In this document: positions 34,043 through 42,749 of the stretch, in pieces
Layout of the letters: every line of letters starts with the position of its first letter
Position numbering within the stretch: the first letter of the stretch is position 1
Source: Flavobacterium sp. HBTb2-11-1
Lineage (GTDB): Bacteria; Bacteroidota; Bacteroidia; Flavobacteriales; Flavobacteriaceae
DNA: 64,000 bases
Direction of reading: 5' to 3'
NCBI RefSeq assembly: GCF_009826975.1
Contig: NZ_WUMO01000001.1
Span: 1 to 64,000, forward strand
Position numbers and translations under genes: made by a program
Notes under the pieces: model-generated
Told to the model about the DNA's origin: nothing
The model's input: only the letters and a program-made list of their open reading frames with translations
Databases searched by the model: none

Positions 34043-34810
34043 ATGAACGAATTAGTTTCTATTATTGTACCCACATATAATACTGAAAAGTTCATTAGAC
34101 AAACAATTGAATCAGTTCAAAATCAAAGTTATATCAATTGGGAAATGATTTTGGCTGATGATGCATCAACTGATCGAACAGTTGCCATAATTGAAGAATT
34201 TGCTCAAAAAGACAACCGAATAAAACTTTTTAAATTACCCGAAAATCGAGGAAATGGTTTTGCAAGAAATGTAGCTTTGGAAAAAGCCACAGGAAAATAC
34301 ATGGCCTATTTAGACGCCGATGATGTATGGTTTCCTGAGAAATTGGAAAAACAGATTCAGTTTTTAAAAGCAAATAATTTACACTTTACTTTTAGTTTTT
34401 ACGATTCTATCGACGAAGAAGGAAATGATTTGAACAGAACAGTAGAATCACCAAATCCATTGACTTATAAACAATTGTTTTTCTGCAATTATGTAGGCAA
34501 TTTAACAGCTATTTACGACGCAGATTATTTTGGGAAAATTATTTTAGAAACGTCACAAAAGCGTCAAGACTGGAGAATTTGGCTTACTATTTTAAAACAG
34601 ATTAAAATAGTTAAACCAGTTCCAGAATCTTTGGCTTTTTATAGAATTCGAAAAGATTCTGTTTCTTCTTCAAAATTCAAATTAATCAAACACAACTTTG
34701 GAGTTTATAGACAGTTTCACGGATATAATCTTGTTTTTTCTGTTTTGTTGATGGTGAGGTTCTTGTTTACACAATTGGTTATAAAACGTAGATACATAAA
34801 GAAAATTTAA
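34043..34810 (+). CDS. Glycosyltransferase family 2
   Basis: A 255-aa GT-A inverting glycosyltransferase. It has SIIVPTYNTEKFIRQTIES (about 5-23), QSYINWEMILADDASTDRT (about 26-44), the metal-binding DXD-like YLDADDVWFPEKL (about 84-96) and a C-terminal RQDWRIWLTILKQ segment with the likely base region. It acts at the inner membrane face to build a surface polysaccharide. The start is set by the terminator at 33977-34015. It is the last gene of the polysaccharide locus before a set of palindromes. Confidence 0.9.
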   Translation: MNELVSIIVPTYNTEKFIRQTIESVQNQSYINWEMILADDASTDRTVAIIEEFAQKDNRIKLFKLPENRGNGFARNVALEKATGKYMAYLDADDVWFPEKLEKQIQFLKANNLHFTFSFYDSIDEEGNDLNRTVESPNPLTYKQLFFCNYVGNLTAIYDADYFGKIILETSQKRQDWRIWLTILKQIKIVKPVPESLAFYRIRKDSVSSSKFKLIKHNFGVYRQFHGYNLVFSVLLMVRFLFTQLVIKRRYIKKI

Positions 34811-34817
34811 AATTCAT

Positions 34818-34915
34818 CTTGAAGTCGCAAATTGCGACTTCAAGTTTCAAGGTCATAATTTGTGACCTTGGAGGATTCCGTTTAGAATTGGAGGTCGCAA
34901 TTTGCGACCTCCAAT
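34818..34915. repeat. Three palindromes with core TCRYAAWTTGYGA
   Basis: Palindrome 1 at 34818-34844 has 13-bp perfect arms (CTTGAAGTCGCAA). Palindrome 2 at 34848-34870 has 11-bp arms with one mismatch. Palindrome 3 at 34887-34915 has 14-bp perfect arms (ATTGGAGGTCGCAA) and ends at the stop codon of the ORF6N gene. All have one unpaired central base and the same core as the palindrome inside the ORF6N gene (35216-35248). Confidence 0.92.
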
Positions 34916-35445
34916 TATTTTTTATAACCAATTTTCACTCTTTCGACTTCATTTTCTTTTTTCTCGGTTAATTCGTCTAAATAAGAAAAAACCAATTCAA
35001 TATTTTTATCATGATTCTCTAACTTCTTCTGAATTTGTAAAATATCAACTTTTATTTCGGTTGTATCCAAAAGCATTTGTCTCACTTTTGTGAAGATCCT
35101 CATGATTTGAATATTGGTTTGGATGGCTTTGTCGCTTTTTAGGACGCTTGATAACATTAGAACTCCATGTTCAGTAAATGCAAATGGTAAATATTTTTGA
35201 TGTTCTCCTCTTCCTTTCTTTAAGATCACAATTTGTGATCTTAAAGAATTATGCTCAATTTCAGTAAGCTGAAACATAAAATCAATAGGAAATCGAGATA
35301 AATTTCTTTTGACGGCTTGATTTAGAACTCTAGTTTCTACTTCATAAAGTGAAGCTAAATCAAAATCAAGCATCACTTTTTGACCGCGTATAATATATAT
35401 TTTATCAGAAATTGTTTCTTCAGAAAGTAGAGAATGATTATCCAT
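34915..35445 (-). CDS. ORF6N domain (KilA-N-associated) DNA-binding protein
   Basis: A 176-aa protein with the ORF6N domain at about 12-100: YIIRGQKVMLDFDLASLYEVETRVLNQAVKRN, RFPIDFMFQLTEIE, then KYLPFAFTEHGVLMLSSVL. The C-terminus is a coiled coil (about 125-170). ORF6N occurs in phage and chromosomal regulators and is thought to bind DNA. Residues 66-76 (NSLRSQIVILK) are encoded by a 33-nt perfect palindrome, at the site where family members commonly have LRSQ. Such genes are abundant in Bacteroidota, and their role is unknown. There is no phage context here. Confidence 0.88.
   Translation of the reverse strand: MDNHSLLSEETISDKIYIIRGQKVMLDFDLASLYEVETRVLNQAVKRNLSRFPIDFMFQLTEIEHNSLRSQIVILKKGRGEHQKYLPFAFTEHGVLMLSSVLKSDKAIQTNIQIMRIFTKVRQMLLDTTEIKVDILQIQKKLENHDKNIELVFSYLDELTEKKENEVERVKIGYKK
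35216..35248. repeat. 33-nt perfect palindrome inside the ORF6N gene
   Basis: Arms of 16 bp (TTCTTTAAGATCACAA and its inverse) surround a single T at 35232. The core TCACAATTTGTGA matches the three palindromes at 34818-34915. It is in frame and encodes SLRSQIVILKK. Confidence 0.95.
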
Positions 35446-35488
35446 AAGTTTTTCAATTAAAAAAACAAATGTAAGATTTTATTTATAT

Positions 35489-36799
35489 TTATAAATAGGA
35501 TTTAAACTGTTTTAGTTTTCCGCGATTTGTTCTTTCTAAAATAGTTTTTCTTGTAAAAGTGAAGTTTAAATTCGGTTCTAAATACAAATTGATTGCTTGT
35601 TTTATTTTCTCAATTTGTTCTGAAATTAATTCTTTTTCAGCTACATATTCAATTTCAAAAGTATCTAATTTGGTTTGTTTGATGATAAATTCTTTTACGT
35701 TTCCATCGTCTTCAATGATGCTTTTGGTTACATAATAAAATGTCAAACCTGGAGATTTTTTACCACTTGGCAAAGCAGCAACATCGTTGGTTCTTCCAAT
35801 TAATTTTTTAAGAATTGGTTTTTGAGGTGTGCTTTTTTCGTCCAAAATTCCAATGTCGCCAATTTCGTATCTTATAAAAGGATTTGCCTTATTGAATAAA
35901 GAAGTAATCACAATTTTTCCTTCCGTTCCATGTCGAACAGGATTATTATTTTCATCTAAAATCTCGACAAAAAGTGTTTCTGAGTTTACCTGCCACTCTC
36001 CTTTAGGATTTTCAAAAGCAATTAAATCTAGCTCAGAAGCGCCGTATTCGCTAATAATTGGAATTCCAAATTGTTTTTCCAAAAGTCTTTTATCCGTTTC
36101 AAAAAGCATTTCTGAAGTAACAAAACAAGCTTTTAGTGTTGGACATATTTCTTTTAAAATGATATTTTTTTGTTCTAAAAATTTAGCAAAAAGAACAATT
36201 GAACTTGTATATCCGTTGATATAATCGAATTTTTTAGTTCTGAATTTTTTTAGAAATTTTTCTAAAACAGCATCAGACAAATCAAAAACGGGGAAACGAA
36301 AACGATGTGTCAAAAAATCTTTAAAGCGTTCTTTTTGATATCCAATAAAATCCATCGGAATTCCGTAAAAGCGTGCTTGATACGAATAATTAAAATCAAT
36401 TCCAAACCAGCCGAAACGCATTATATTGGAAGCCCAAGTCAAAGCATGAGAATATTTGTCTTTAGCAAAAACAAAAGGAGTTCCACTCGATCCGGATGTT
36501 TTATTGAGATAAATGTTTTTTTTCGAATACCCTTTTGAAAGTCTTTCTTCAAGAGATTTTTGCAGATTCTGTTTGTTCAAAATCGGAAGATCATTCCAGT
36601 TTTCAATCTTTTTGTTTCCAACCAAATCACGATAAAAAGAATTGTTATCTAAATGAAAATCAATAATTTCTTTCTTTTTCTTTTCAAGAAATGAAGCGTA
36701 CTCTTCTTCCGAAAAGTGAACAATTTTATCCAGTTCGGCTTTAGCTTCCTTAATTGGAAAACCATTTAGTTTGAGTGAAAGATCAAAAAGGCGAATCAT
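35489..36799 (-). CDS. CapK/PaaK-like adenylate-forming enzyme
   Basis: A 436-aa member of the phenylacetate-CoA ligase-like (CapK) group. The ATP-binding loop is NKTSGSSGTPFVFAKD (about 99-114). SEYGASELDLIAFENPKG (about 246-263) and FIRYEIGDIG (about 303-312) follow the PaaK pattern, and the C-terminal domain is present. CapK proteins occur in capsule loci and may activate acids to modify polysaccharide. Close position to the polysaccharide genes fits that. An in-frame TTG at 36838 would add 13 residues; ATG at 36797-36799 is chosen without further evidence. Confidence 0.82.
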   Translation of the reverse strand: MIRLFDLSLKLNGFPIKEAKAELDKIVHFSEEEYASFLEKKKKEIIDFHLDNNSFYRDLVGNKKIENWNDLPILNKQNLQKSLEERLSKGYSKKNIYLNKTSGSSGTPFVFAKDKYSHALTWASNIMRFGWFGIDFNYSYQARFYGIPMDFIGYQKERFKDFLTHRFRFPVFDLSDAVLEKFLKKFRTKKFDYINGYTSSIVLFAKFLEQKNIILKEICPTLKACFVTSEMLFETDKRLLEKQFGIPIISEYGASELDLIAFENPKGEWQVNSETLFVEILDENNNPVRHGTEGKIVITSLFNKANPFIRYEIGDIGILDEKSTPQKPILKKLIGRTNDVAALPSGKKSPGLTFYYVTKSIIEDDGNVKEFIIKQTKLDTFEIEYVAEKELISEQIEKIKQAINLYLEPNLNFTFTRKTILERTNRGKLKQFKSYL

Positions 36800-36901
36800 T
36801 TTTTGGGGATAATTTTCGTCAAAAATAATATTTAGCAATTACTAACAATCAAGAATCACGAAGTTTTTAAGATTTAATTATTTTTTACGTTCAAAAGCAA
36901 T

Positions 36902-36909
36902 TATTTTTG
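36902..36909 (+). promoter_or_regulatory. purD promoter -7 box
   Basis: TATTTTTG at 36902-36909 matches TAnnTTTG, 25 nt upstream of the purD ATG. No obvious -33 element. Confidence 0.5.
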
Positions 36910-36934
36910 CACCACAACTAAAATACAACAACAC

Positions 36935-38209
36935 ATGACAATTTTACTATTGGGATCAGGCGGAAGAGAGCATGCATTCGCATGGAAAATGACACAGAGT
37001 CCGCTTTGCGAAAAACTTTTTGTAGTGCCTGGAAATGCAGGAACTGCTGCAATCGCTGAAAACGTTGCCATATCTGCGACAGATTTTGAAGCGGTAAAAG
37101 CATTAGTGCTTAAAGAAAATATAAGTTTAGTAGTCGTAGGACCTGAAGATCCGTTGGTAAAAGGTATTTATGATTATTTTAAAAACGACGAAAGTTTGAA
37201 AAATATTCCAGTTATCGGTCCATCGAAATTGGGTGCGCAATTGGAAGGAAGTAAAGAATTTGCTAAAGAATTCTTGATGAAACACAATATCCCAACTGCA
37301 GCTTATGACAGTTTTACTGCTGAAACAGTTGAAGAGGGATGTAAATTTCTTGAAACATTGCAGCCTCCTTACGTTTTAAAAGCAGACGGATTAGCAGCTG
37401 GAAAAGGTGTTTTGATTATTCAGGATCTTGAAGAAGCAAAAACAGAATTACGTAACATGTTGGTTCATGCAAAATTCGGGACAGCAAGTTCAAAAGTAGT
37501 TATTGAAGAGTTCTTGGACGGAATCGAATTGAGCTGTTTCGTTTTAACAGATGGGAAAAGCTATAAAATTCTTCCAACAGCAAAAGATTACAAACGAATT
37601 GGAGAAGGAGATACAGGTTTAAACACAGGCGGAATGGGAGCGGTTTCTCCAGTTCCTTATGTAGATGCAGTTTTGATGGAAAAAATTGAAACACGCATCG
37701 TAAAGCCAACGATAGAAGGTTTTCAAAAAGACGGTATCGAGTACAAAGGATTTGTATTTATTGGTTTGATCAATGTAAAAGGTGAACCAATCGTTATTGA
37801 ATACAATGTGAGAATGGGTGATCCTGAAACTGAAGTTGTGGTTCCAAGATTAAAATCAGATCTAGTTGAATTGTTCTTGTCTGTTGCAGATCAAAAATTA
37901 GGAGACTTTAATTTAGAAGTTGATCCACGAAGCGCAACAACTGTAATGGTTGTTTCTGGCGGATATCCTGAAGATTTTGAAAAAGGAAAAGTAATTTCTG
38001 GTTTAGAAAATATTACAGATTCTATAGTTTTTCATGCGGGAACAAAATTAGATGGCCAAAATGTCGTTACTAATGGAGGACGTGTAATTGCTGTAACATC
38101 TTATGGAGACGATTTCCAACAGGCCATAAAAAAATCTTACCAAAACATAGATAAACTAAGCTTTGATAAGATGTATTTTAGAAAAGATATTGGCTTCGAT
38201 CTAATTTAA
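36935..38209 (+). CDS. purD: Phosphoribosylamine--glycine ligase (PurD)
   Basis: A 424-aa ATP-grasp enzyme that joins phosphoribosylamine and glycine, the second step of de novo purine synthesis. The N-terminal domain starts LLLGSGGREHAFAWKM (4-19). The ATP-grasp part has VLKADGLAAGKGVLI (about 147-161), GEGDTGLNTGGMGAVSPVPY (about 224-243) and NVRMGDPETEVVVPRL (about 286-301). Length is normal. It is transcribed alone and ends at a bidirectional terminator; other pur genes are not nearby. Confidence 0.97.
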   Translation: MTILLLGSGGREHAFAWKMTQSPLCEKLFVVPGNAGTAAIAENVAISATDFEAVKALVLKENISLVVVGPEDPLVKGIYDYFKNDESLKNIPVIGPSKLGAQLEGSKEFAKEFLMKHNIPTAAYDSFTAETVEEGCKFLETLQPPYVLKADGLAAGKGVLIIQDLEEAKTELRNMLVHAKFGTASSKVVIEEFLDGIELSCFVLTDGKSYKILPTAKDYKRIGEGDTGLNTGGMGAVSPVPYVDAVLMEKIETRIVKPTIEGFQKDGIEYKGFVFIGLINVKGEPIVIEYNVRMGDPETEVVVPRLKSDLVELFLSVADQKLGDFNLEVDPRSATTVMVVSGGYPEDFEKGKVISGLENITDSIVFHAGTKLDGQNVVTNGGRVIAVTSYGDDFQQAIKKSYQNIDKLSFDKMYFRKDIGFDLI

Positions 38210-38220
38210 AAAATAAATAG

Positions 38221-38256
38221 AACCAACCCTTTTTAATTAAAGGGTTTGGTTTTTAT
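38221..38256. terminator. Bidirectional terminator of purD and the DUF6341-like gene
   Basis: AACCAACCCTTT (38221-38232) pairs with AAAGGGTTTGGTT (38239-38251) with one bulged base, loop TTAATT, and a T run. The convergent small gene ends at 38253 inside the T run. Confidence 0.8.
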
Positions 38257-38483
38257 TTTAAAAATGAATGAGCTGTTGTATCTTGGTTTTCTGTTCCAGC
38301 GTCATCAAAAATACGTAATTGTTTAATCCAATAAACGATTGCGCATGCACAGATGATCATGAAAATCCAGTTAATAGTGTTTGCACCAAACCATGTAATT
38401 AATTCCAAACGACGTAAAAAGTCAAGAGGAGCAAACAAAATGTTAACGAATAGGTATTGAATTCCTTCGAAAAAAGCTGTCAT
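38253..38483 (-). CDS. Small membrane protein (DUF6341-like)
   Basis: A 76-aa protein with an amphipathic N-terminal helix (MTAFFEGIQYLFVNILFAPLDFLRRLELITWFGANTI, mostly hydrophobic) and one membrane helix (about 38-55, INWIFMIICACAIVYWI), then a polar tail ending FLK. I associate it with the flavobacterial family DUF6341, usually near upp. Function is unknown. It is divergent from the DUF6427-like gene. Confidence 0.75.
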   Translation of the reverse strand: MTAFFEGIQYLFVNILFAPLDFLRRLELITWFGANTINWIFMIICACAIVYWIKQLRIFDDAGTENQDTTAHSFLK

Positions 38484-38624
38484 AATTTTAAAAATTATAT
38501 GTTATTTATTGTTGTGTAATGCCTTGAAGATAAAATTCGGTAAACCAAATCTTTTTTCAACTTGTTAGGTTTTTCCTTTTAAACAAGTAGTATCTTTACA
38601 ATCACAAAAGTATAAAATATCCTT

Positions 38625-39554
38625 ATGATAACAAGTGTTTTTAAAAAATCTACGCCATTAAATTATTCATTGGTTGTAATTTTAATACTGGTTTTCTTTT
38701 TTATGTTCCAAATTAAAGACCCTTCTTGGGTTACTTCTTATTTTTTGGCCTTTCAAAAAGTGAGTTTATTATGCTTTATTTTGGCTTCTTTTTTTATGAT
38801 TAATTTCATTGTAAAAAAGAACGGACTCAGTAAAGACAATGGTTACGCGATACTTTTTTACTTGTTGTTTATTTTATTTTTTCCGACAATATTTAATAAC
38901 GCAAATGTCATATATGCCAATTTCTTTATTTTATTGGCGCTTCGAAGATTGATTTCGCTCCAATCTCTCAAAGCATCAAAAGAAAAAATATTTGATGCAG
39001 CATTTTGGATTTTTATAGCTTCTTTATTTCAATTTTGGAGTATTCTCTTCTTAATATTGGTTTATATTTCTATTATTTTTCATGTTTCAAGAGATTATAG
39101 AAACTGGGTTTTGCCATTTATTGCGCTTTTGGCAGTAACAATTTTATTCTACATGACATCTTTAATTTTAAATTTTGATGCCGTAGCTTTCATTCAGGAA
39201 AGAGCAGTAATCGATTTTAGAATTGATTATTTTAAGAATAATTATGAAAATGCAGCACTTTCAATATACACTGCAGTCGCTTTATTTTTTGTTACTTCGA
39301 TGCTAATGACATTGTCAAATAGACCACAAATTGTCCATTCTTCGTATAAGAAAATAGTAGCTTGCTTTTTTATAGCAGCCATTGTTTACATCATTTCGCC
39401 AAATAAAAGCAACGATTTGCTATTGTTTAGTATTGCACCATTAAGTATTATGGCAACGAGCCACGTAGAATACATGCAGCAGAAACTGAATAACGAAATT
39501 GTTTATTACACTCTGATTGTGTGTAGTTTATTTACGTTTTTCTCTCAGCTATAA
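38625..39554 (+). CDS. Polytopic membrane protein (DUF6427-like)
   Basis: A 309-aa inner-membrane protein with about 9 hydrophobic segments starting at residue 16 (LVVILILVFFFMFQI) and no catalytic motif that I can see. I associate it with DUF6427, conserved next to upp in flavobacteria. It overlaps the convergent upp by 6 nt. A weak -7-like box (TATCTTTA) lies near 38591. Confidence 0.75.
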   Translation: MITSVFKKSTPLNYSLVVILILVFFFMFQIKDPSWVTSYFLAFQKVSLLCFILASFFMINFIVKKNGLSKDNGYAILFYLLFILFFPTIFNNANVIYANFFILLALRRLISLQSLKASKEKIFDAAFWIFIASLFQFWSILFLILVYISIIFHVSRDYRNWVLPFIALLAVTILFYMTSLILNFDAVAFIQERAVIDFRIDYFKNNYENAALSIYTAVALFFVTSMLMTLSNRPQIVHSSYKKIVACFFIAAIVYIISPNKSNDLLLFSIAPLSIMATSHVEYMQQKLNNEIVYYTLIVCSLFTFFSQL

Positions 39555-40202
39555 TTTACTTCCGTAAGCAAGATCACCAGCGTCGCCAAGACCTGGAACA
39601 ATGTAGTTTTTCGCGTTTAGTTTCTCATCTAAAGAAGCAACCCAGAGATGGCAATTTTCGGGAAGATTTTTTTCTAGATAAGCAATTCCTTCTGGAGCAG
39701 CAATAACAACAACAATATGTATTTCTGCTGGAATAGCGTTTTCGACCAATTTTTGGTGAACCGCTACAATTGATTGTCCCGTAGCCAGCATCGGATCTAG
39801 AAGCAGAACGGTTTTATTATTTAAGTCTGAAATAGCCTGATATTCAACTCGAATTTCAAATTCGTCGTCATTATTTGGGTGGAATCTGCAAGCAGAAACA
39901 AAGCTGTTTTCTGCATGATCAAAATAATTTAAAAAGCCATTATGAAGTGGTAATCCAGCACGTAATATAGGGCATAAAACTAAATCCGTATCAATTTCTG
40001 TAGTGTTCTTAATTCCAAGAGGAGTTTGGATTTCAACATTTTTATAAGGTAAAATTTTGCTCAATTCATAAGCCATAATTTCACCAATGCGTTCAATATT
40101 TCTACGAAAACGCATGCTGTCATTTTGAACATTTACATTTCTAATTTGACCTAAGAAATGATTTAAAACGCTGTTATTTTCAGAGATATAATGAATTTTC
40201 AT
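39549..40202 (-). CDS. upp: Uracil phosphoribosyltransferase (Upp)
   Basis: A 217-aa type I phosphoribosyltransferase that makes UMP from uracil and PRPP for pyrimidine salvage. The motifs fit UPRT: RRNIERIGEIMAYEL (about 33-47), LCPILRAGLPLHNGFLNYF (about 76-94), the PRPP loop LLDPMLATGQSIVAVHQKL (about 133-151) and the uracil-binding YIVPGLGDAGDLAYGS at the C-terminus. Length and C-terminus are complete. Confidence 0.95.
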   Translation of the reverse strand: MKIHYISENNSVLNHFLGQIRNVNVQNDSMRFRRNIERIGEIMAYELSKILPYKNVEIQTPLGIKNTTEIDTDLVLCPILRAGLPLHNGFLNYFDHAENSFVSACRFHPNNDDEFEIRVEYQAISDLNNKTVLLLDPMLATGQSIVAVHQKLVENAIPAEIHIVVVIAAPEGIAYLEKNLPENCHLWVASLDEKLNAKNYIVPGLGDAGDLAYGSKL

Positions 40203-40283
40203 GATGAAATTGTAATTTATTTAGAGATAAAATGATGAAACGAAAAATAATTTCTTTTCTTCGCAGCATAAAAGTATAAAAAG

Positions 40284-40291
40284 TATCTTTG
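40284..40291 (+). promoter_or_regulatory. Promoter -7 box of the DUF4254-heptosyltransferase pair
   Basis: TATCTTTG matches TAnnTTTG, 21 nt upstream of the ATG at 40313. No clear -33 element. Confidence 0.55.
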
Positions 40292-40312
40292 TATCTATAA
40301 AAAAATAAAGAC

Positions 40313-40918
40313 ATGTTTTCAAAATTAGCATATTCTGTTTTCGAGCAAAGTATCAAAGATTATCACCAGTTTGATAATGTAGATCAGCCGATCAATAATC
40401 CTTATCCAAAAGATAAGTTCGAGCATTTGTTATATCTAAAAAATTGGATTGACACCGTTCAGTGGCATTTTGAAGATATTATTCGTGACCCGAATATTGA
40501 TCCTGTTGCGGCTTTAACATTAAAAAGAAGAATTGATGCATCAAATCAGGAACGTACTGATATGGTGGAATATATTGATAGTTACTTTTTACAAAAATAC
40601 AGCAATGTAAAAGTAAAAGACGGGGCAAAAATCAATTCTGAAAGTCCTGCGTGGGCTTTTGACAGATTGTCGATTTTGGCTTTAAAAATTTATCACATGC
40701 ATGAAGAAGCAAATCGTGCAGAAGCTTCTCAGGAACATAGAGATAAATGCCAAGAAAAATTGAATGTGCTTTTAGAGCAAAGGACAGATTTATCTACAGC
40801 AATTGAAGAATTATTGACAGATATCGAAAACGGTGATAAATTCATGAAAGTGTACAAACAAATGAAAATGTACAACGATGATGAATTGAACCCAGTTTTA
40901 TATCAAAATAAGAAATAA
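40313..40918 (+). CDS. DUF4254 family protein
   Basis: A 201-aa helical soluble protein with HFEDIIRDPNIDPVAALTLKRRIDASNQERTDMVEYID (starting near residue 57) and SPAWAFDRLSILALKIYHMHEEA (from about 110), which are the DUF4254 signatures. It is conserved in Bacteroidota directly upstream of a glycosyltransferase family 9 gene, as here with a 1-nt gap. It is probably an LPS-related factor; its activity is unknown. Confidence 0.88.
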   Translation: MFSKLAYSVFEQSIKDYHQFDNVDQPINNPYPKDKFEHLLYLKNWIDTVQWHFEDIIRDPNIDPVAALTLKRRIDASNQERTDMVEYIDSYFLQKYSNVKVKDGAKINSESPAWAFDRLSILALKIYHMHEEANRAEASQEHRDKCQEKLNVLLEQRTDLSTAIEELLTDIENGDKFMKVYKQMKMYNDDELNPVLYQNKK

Positions 40919-40919
40919 T

Positions 40920-41972
40920 TTGGCAGCGTTGTCCAACAACAAAATCAAACATATAGCCGTCATGAGACTATCCGCAATGGGAGATGTCGCCATGACGGTT
41001 CCTGTTTTACAGGCTTTTGTAAAACAATATCCAACGGTAAAACTGACCGTTATTTCTCGTCCGTTTTTCAAACCTTTTTTTGATGGAATTCCGAATCTTG
41101 AATTTTTTGCTTTTGATGAAAAAGAAAGACATAAAGGATTTCCAGGACTTTTACGATTGTTTAAAGATGTAAAAAAATTGAAGATTGATGCTTTTGCAGA
41201 TCTTCATAATGTTTTACGATCTAAAGTGGTGAGTTTGCTTTTCGCTTTAAGCGGAAAAAAAAGAGCAACCGTTGATAAAGGGAGAGAAGGAAAAAAAGAA
41301 TTAACCCGAGCCGAAAATAAGGTTTTCAAACAATTGCCAACCATGTTCGAAAGACATGCAAAAGTGTTTTCAGCTCTTGGTTTTCCTTTAGATTTATCGA
41401 AACCAGTATTTCCTGAAAAGGCAGTTTTAAGTTCTGATATTTTAGACATTATCAGAAATGAAAATCAAAAACTAATAGGAATTGCGCCTTTTGCACAATA
41501 TGATTCTAAAGTTTATCCTTTGGATTTAATGAAAGAAGTAATTGCAAAATTGGCTGAAAATCCATCCTGTAAAATTTTGCTTTTTGGCGGAGGAAAAAAA
41601 GAAATCGAAATTTTAGATTCAATTTCTGTGCCTTTTGAAAATGTAATCAATATGGCTGGAAAAATCAAATTTCAGCAGGAATTACAATTGATAAGCAATC
41701 TTGATGTGATGCTTTCTATGGATTCTGGGAATGCACATATTGCAGCAATGCTTGGCGTAAAAGTCGTTACACTTTGGGGCGCGACACATCCATACGCAGG
41801 ATTTTTGCCTTTTAATCAAAGTTTAGGAAATGCACTGACTTCAGACCGAAATCAATATCCAAAATTGCCAACATCAGTTTATGGCAATAAAGTTGTTGAA
41901 GGTTATGAGGATGCTATGAGGACAATTTTACCACAACAGGTCGTTGAAAAGGTTATAGAGCAGCTTTCATAA
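40920..41972 (+). CDS. Glycosyltransferase family 9 (heptosyltransferase-like)
   Basis: A 350-aa GT9 enzyme related to ADP-heptose:LPS heptosyltransferases. HIAVMRLSAMGDVAMTVPVL (about 11-30) is the acceptor-domain motif. IGIAPFAQYDSKVYPLDLM (about 180-198) and MDSGNAHIAAMLGVKVVTLWGATHPYAGFLP (from about 264) form the donor site. It most likely adds a sugar to the LPS core. The start codon is TTG at 40920, two bases after the stop of the DUF4254 gene; the next ATG (40962) would remove part of the first strand. Confidence 0.87.
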   Translation: MAALSNNKIKHIAVMRLSAMGDVAMTVPVLQAFVKQYPTVKLTVISRPFFKPFFDGIPNLEFFAFDEKERHKGFPGLLRLFKDVKKLKIDAFADLHNVLRSKVVSLLFALSGKKRATVDKGREGKKELTRAENKVFKQLPTMFERHAKVFSALGFPLDLSKPVFPEKAVLSSDILDIIRNENQKLIGIAPFAQYDSKVYPLDLMKEVIAKLAENPSCKILLFGGGKKEIEILDSISVPFENVINMAGKIKFQQELQLISNLDVMLSMDSGNAHIAAMLGVKVVTLWGATHPYAGFLPFNQSLGNALTSDRNQYPKLPTSVYGNKVVEGYEDAMRTILPQQVVEKVIEQLS

Positions 41973-41989
41973 GGATTAGAAAATAAACT

Positions 41990-42165
41990 AGAAGGCGTCA
42001 CTTTTTATAAGCTTCGGAGAAGCGAAATATTTATAGTAAAATATGCGTCTACAATATTAAAGCTCCAGCGGAGCGACATGTTTTTTATAATAATATCGCT
42101 CCGCTGGAGCTTTTTCTTTTGTTTTATTGTGATCCTATAAATATTTTACCCCGCTGGGGTATTTG
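41990..42165. repeat. REP-like palindromes after the heptosyltransferase gene
   Basis: A long hairpin has arms AAAGCTCCAGCGGAGCGA (42058-42075) and its inverse (about 42095-42112) around a 20-nt AT loop. A half-like unit GCTTCGGAGAAGCGAAATA lies upstream at about 42011. A small palindrome TACCCC-GCT-GGGGTA is at 42147-42161. The CTCCAGCGGAGCGA word is a dispersed REP-like element. The long hairpin is followed by TTTTTC and may also terminate transcription. Confidence 0.8.
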
Positions 42166-42179
42166 CGATGAACAATGTT

Positions 42180-42611
42180 TTAAGCAATATTTTTGTTTAA
42201 ATATCTTTCATCAGAATCGAGGAAAGAATATCCTATTGTTTTTTTTCTTTTTTTGTTTACTATAATGGAAACAAAGTTATTTTTGTCCTCAGTTGACAAA
42301 AGAATATGTTCGAATTTTTGTGATGAATCTCTGTAAACTTTATAAATTAAGTCATTATCTTTTATTTTTTTAGATAAAACTTTAGCCGATTTAAGTTTGC
42401 TTACATAAGGCCAGATATTAAAAATATTCGAATCGGCCTTTTGGACTTCTTCCATTTTTTCGGTCAAAGTTGAATTGTATTTTTCTCTTTCAAGTAACTT
42501 CGGGCCTTTTTTGTTTTTCATTTTTATAATAACTGCCAGAACGCAAAGCGAAGCAGTTACAATCAGCATAATAAGTAAAGATAGATGAAAGTGGTGAACG
42601 TGAGCTGTCAT
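42180..42611 (-). CDS. Hypothetical membrane protein
   Basis: A 143-aa protein with a His-rich N-terminus (MTAHVHHFHLSL), one membrane helix (about 10-30, LLIMLIVTASLCVLAVIIKM) and a basic soluble domain with SIIVNKKRKKTIGYSFLDSDERYL near the end. I do not recognise the family. It stands alone next to a REP-like cluster. Confidence 0.65.
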   Translation of the reverse strand: MTAHVHHFHLSLLIMLIVTASLCVLAVIIKMKNKKGPKLLEREKYNSTLTEKMEEVQKADSNIFNIWPYVSKLKSAKVLSKKIKDNDLIYKVYRDSSQKFEHILLSTEDKNNFVSIIVNKKRKKTIGYSFLDSDERYLNKNIA

Positions 42612-42749
42612 GATATTTAATGTTTAAATGTTTGACAAGTTTGATTAGCTCTGCAAATTCTCAAATCATGAGATTGCCATTGCTATAATTTTACCCCTAA
42701 TTTAATGAAAATTCAACAATATTTCGATAAAATTTTGCTTTTATTTCAA

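Noticed and set aside
34915..36799. Defence island around the ORF6N gene
   Set aside because: No nuclease, methylase, toxin-antitoxin pair or other defence gene lies next to it; neighbours are polysaccharide genes.
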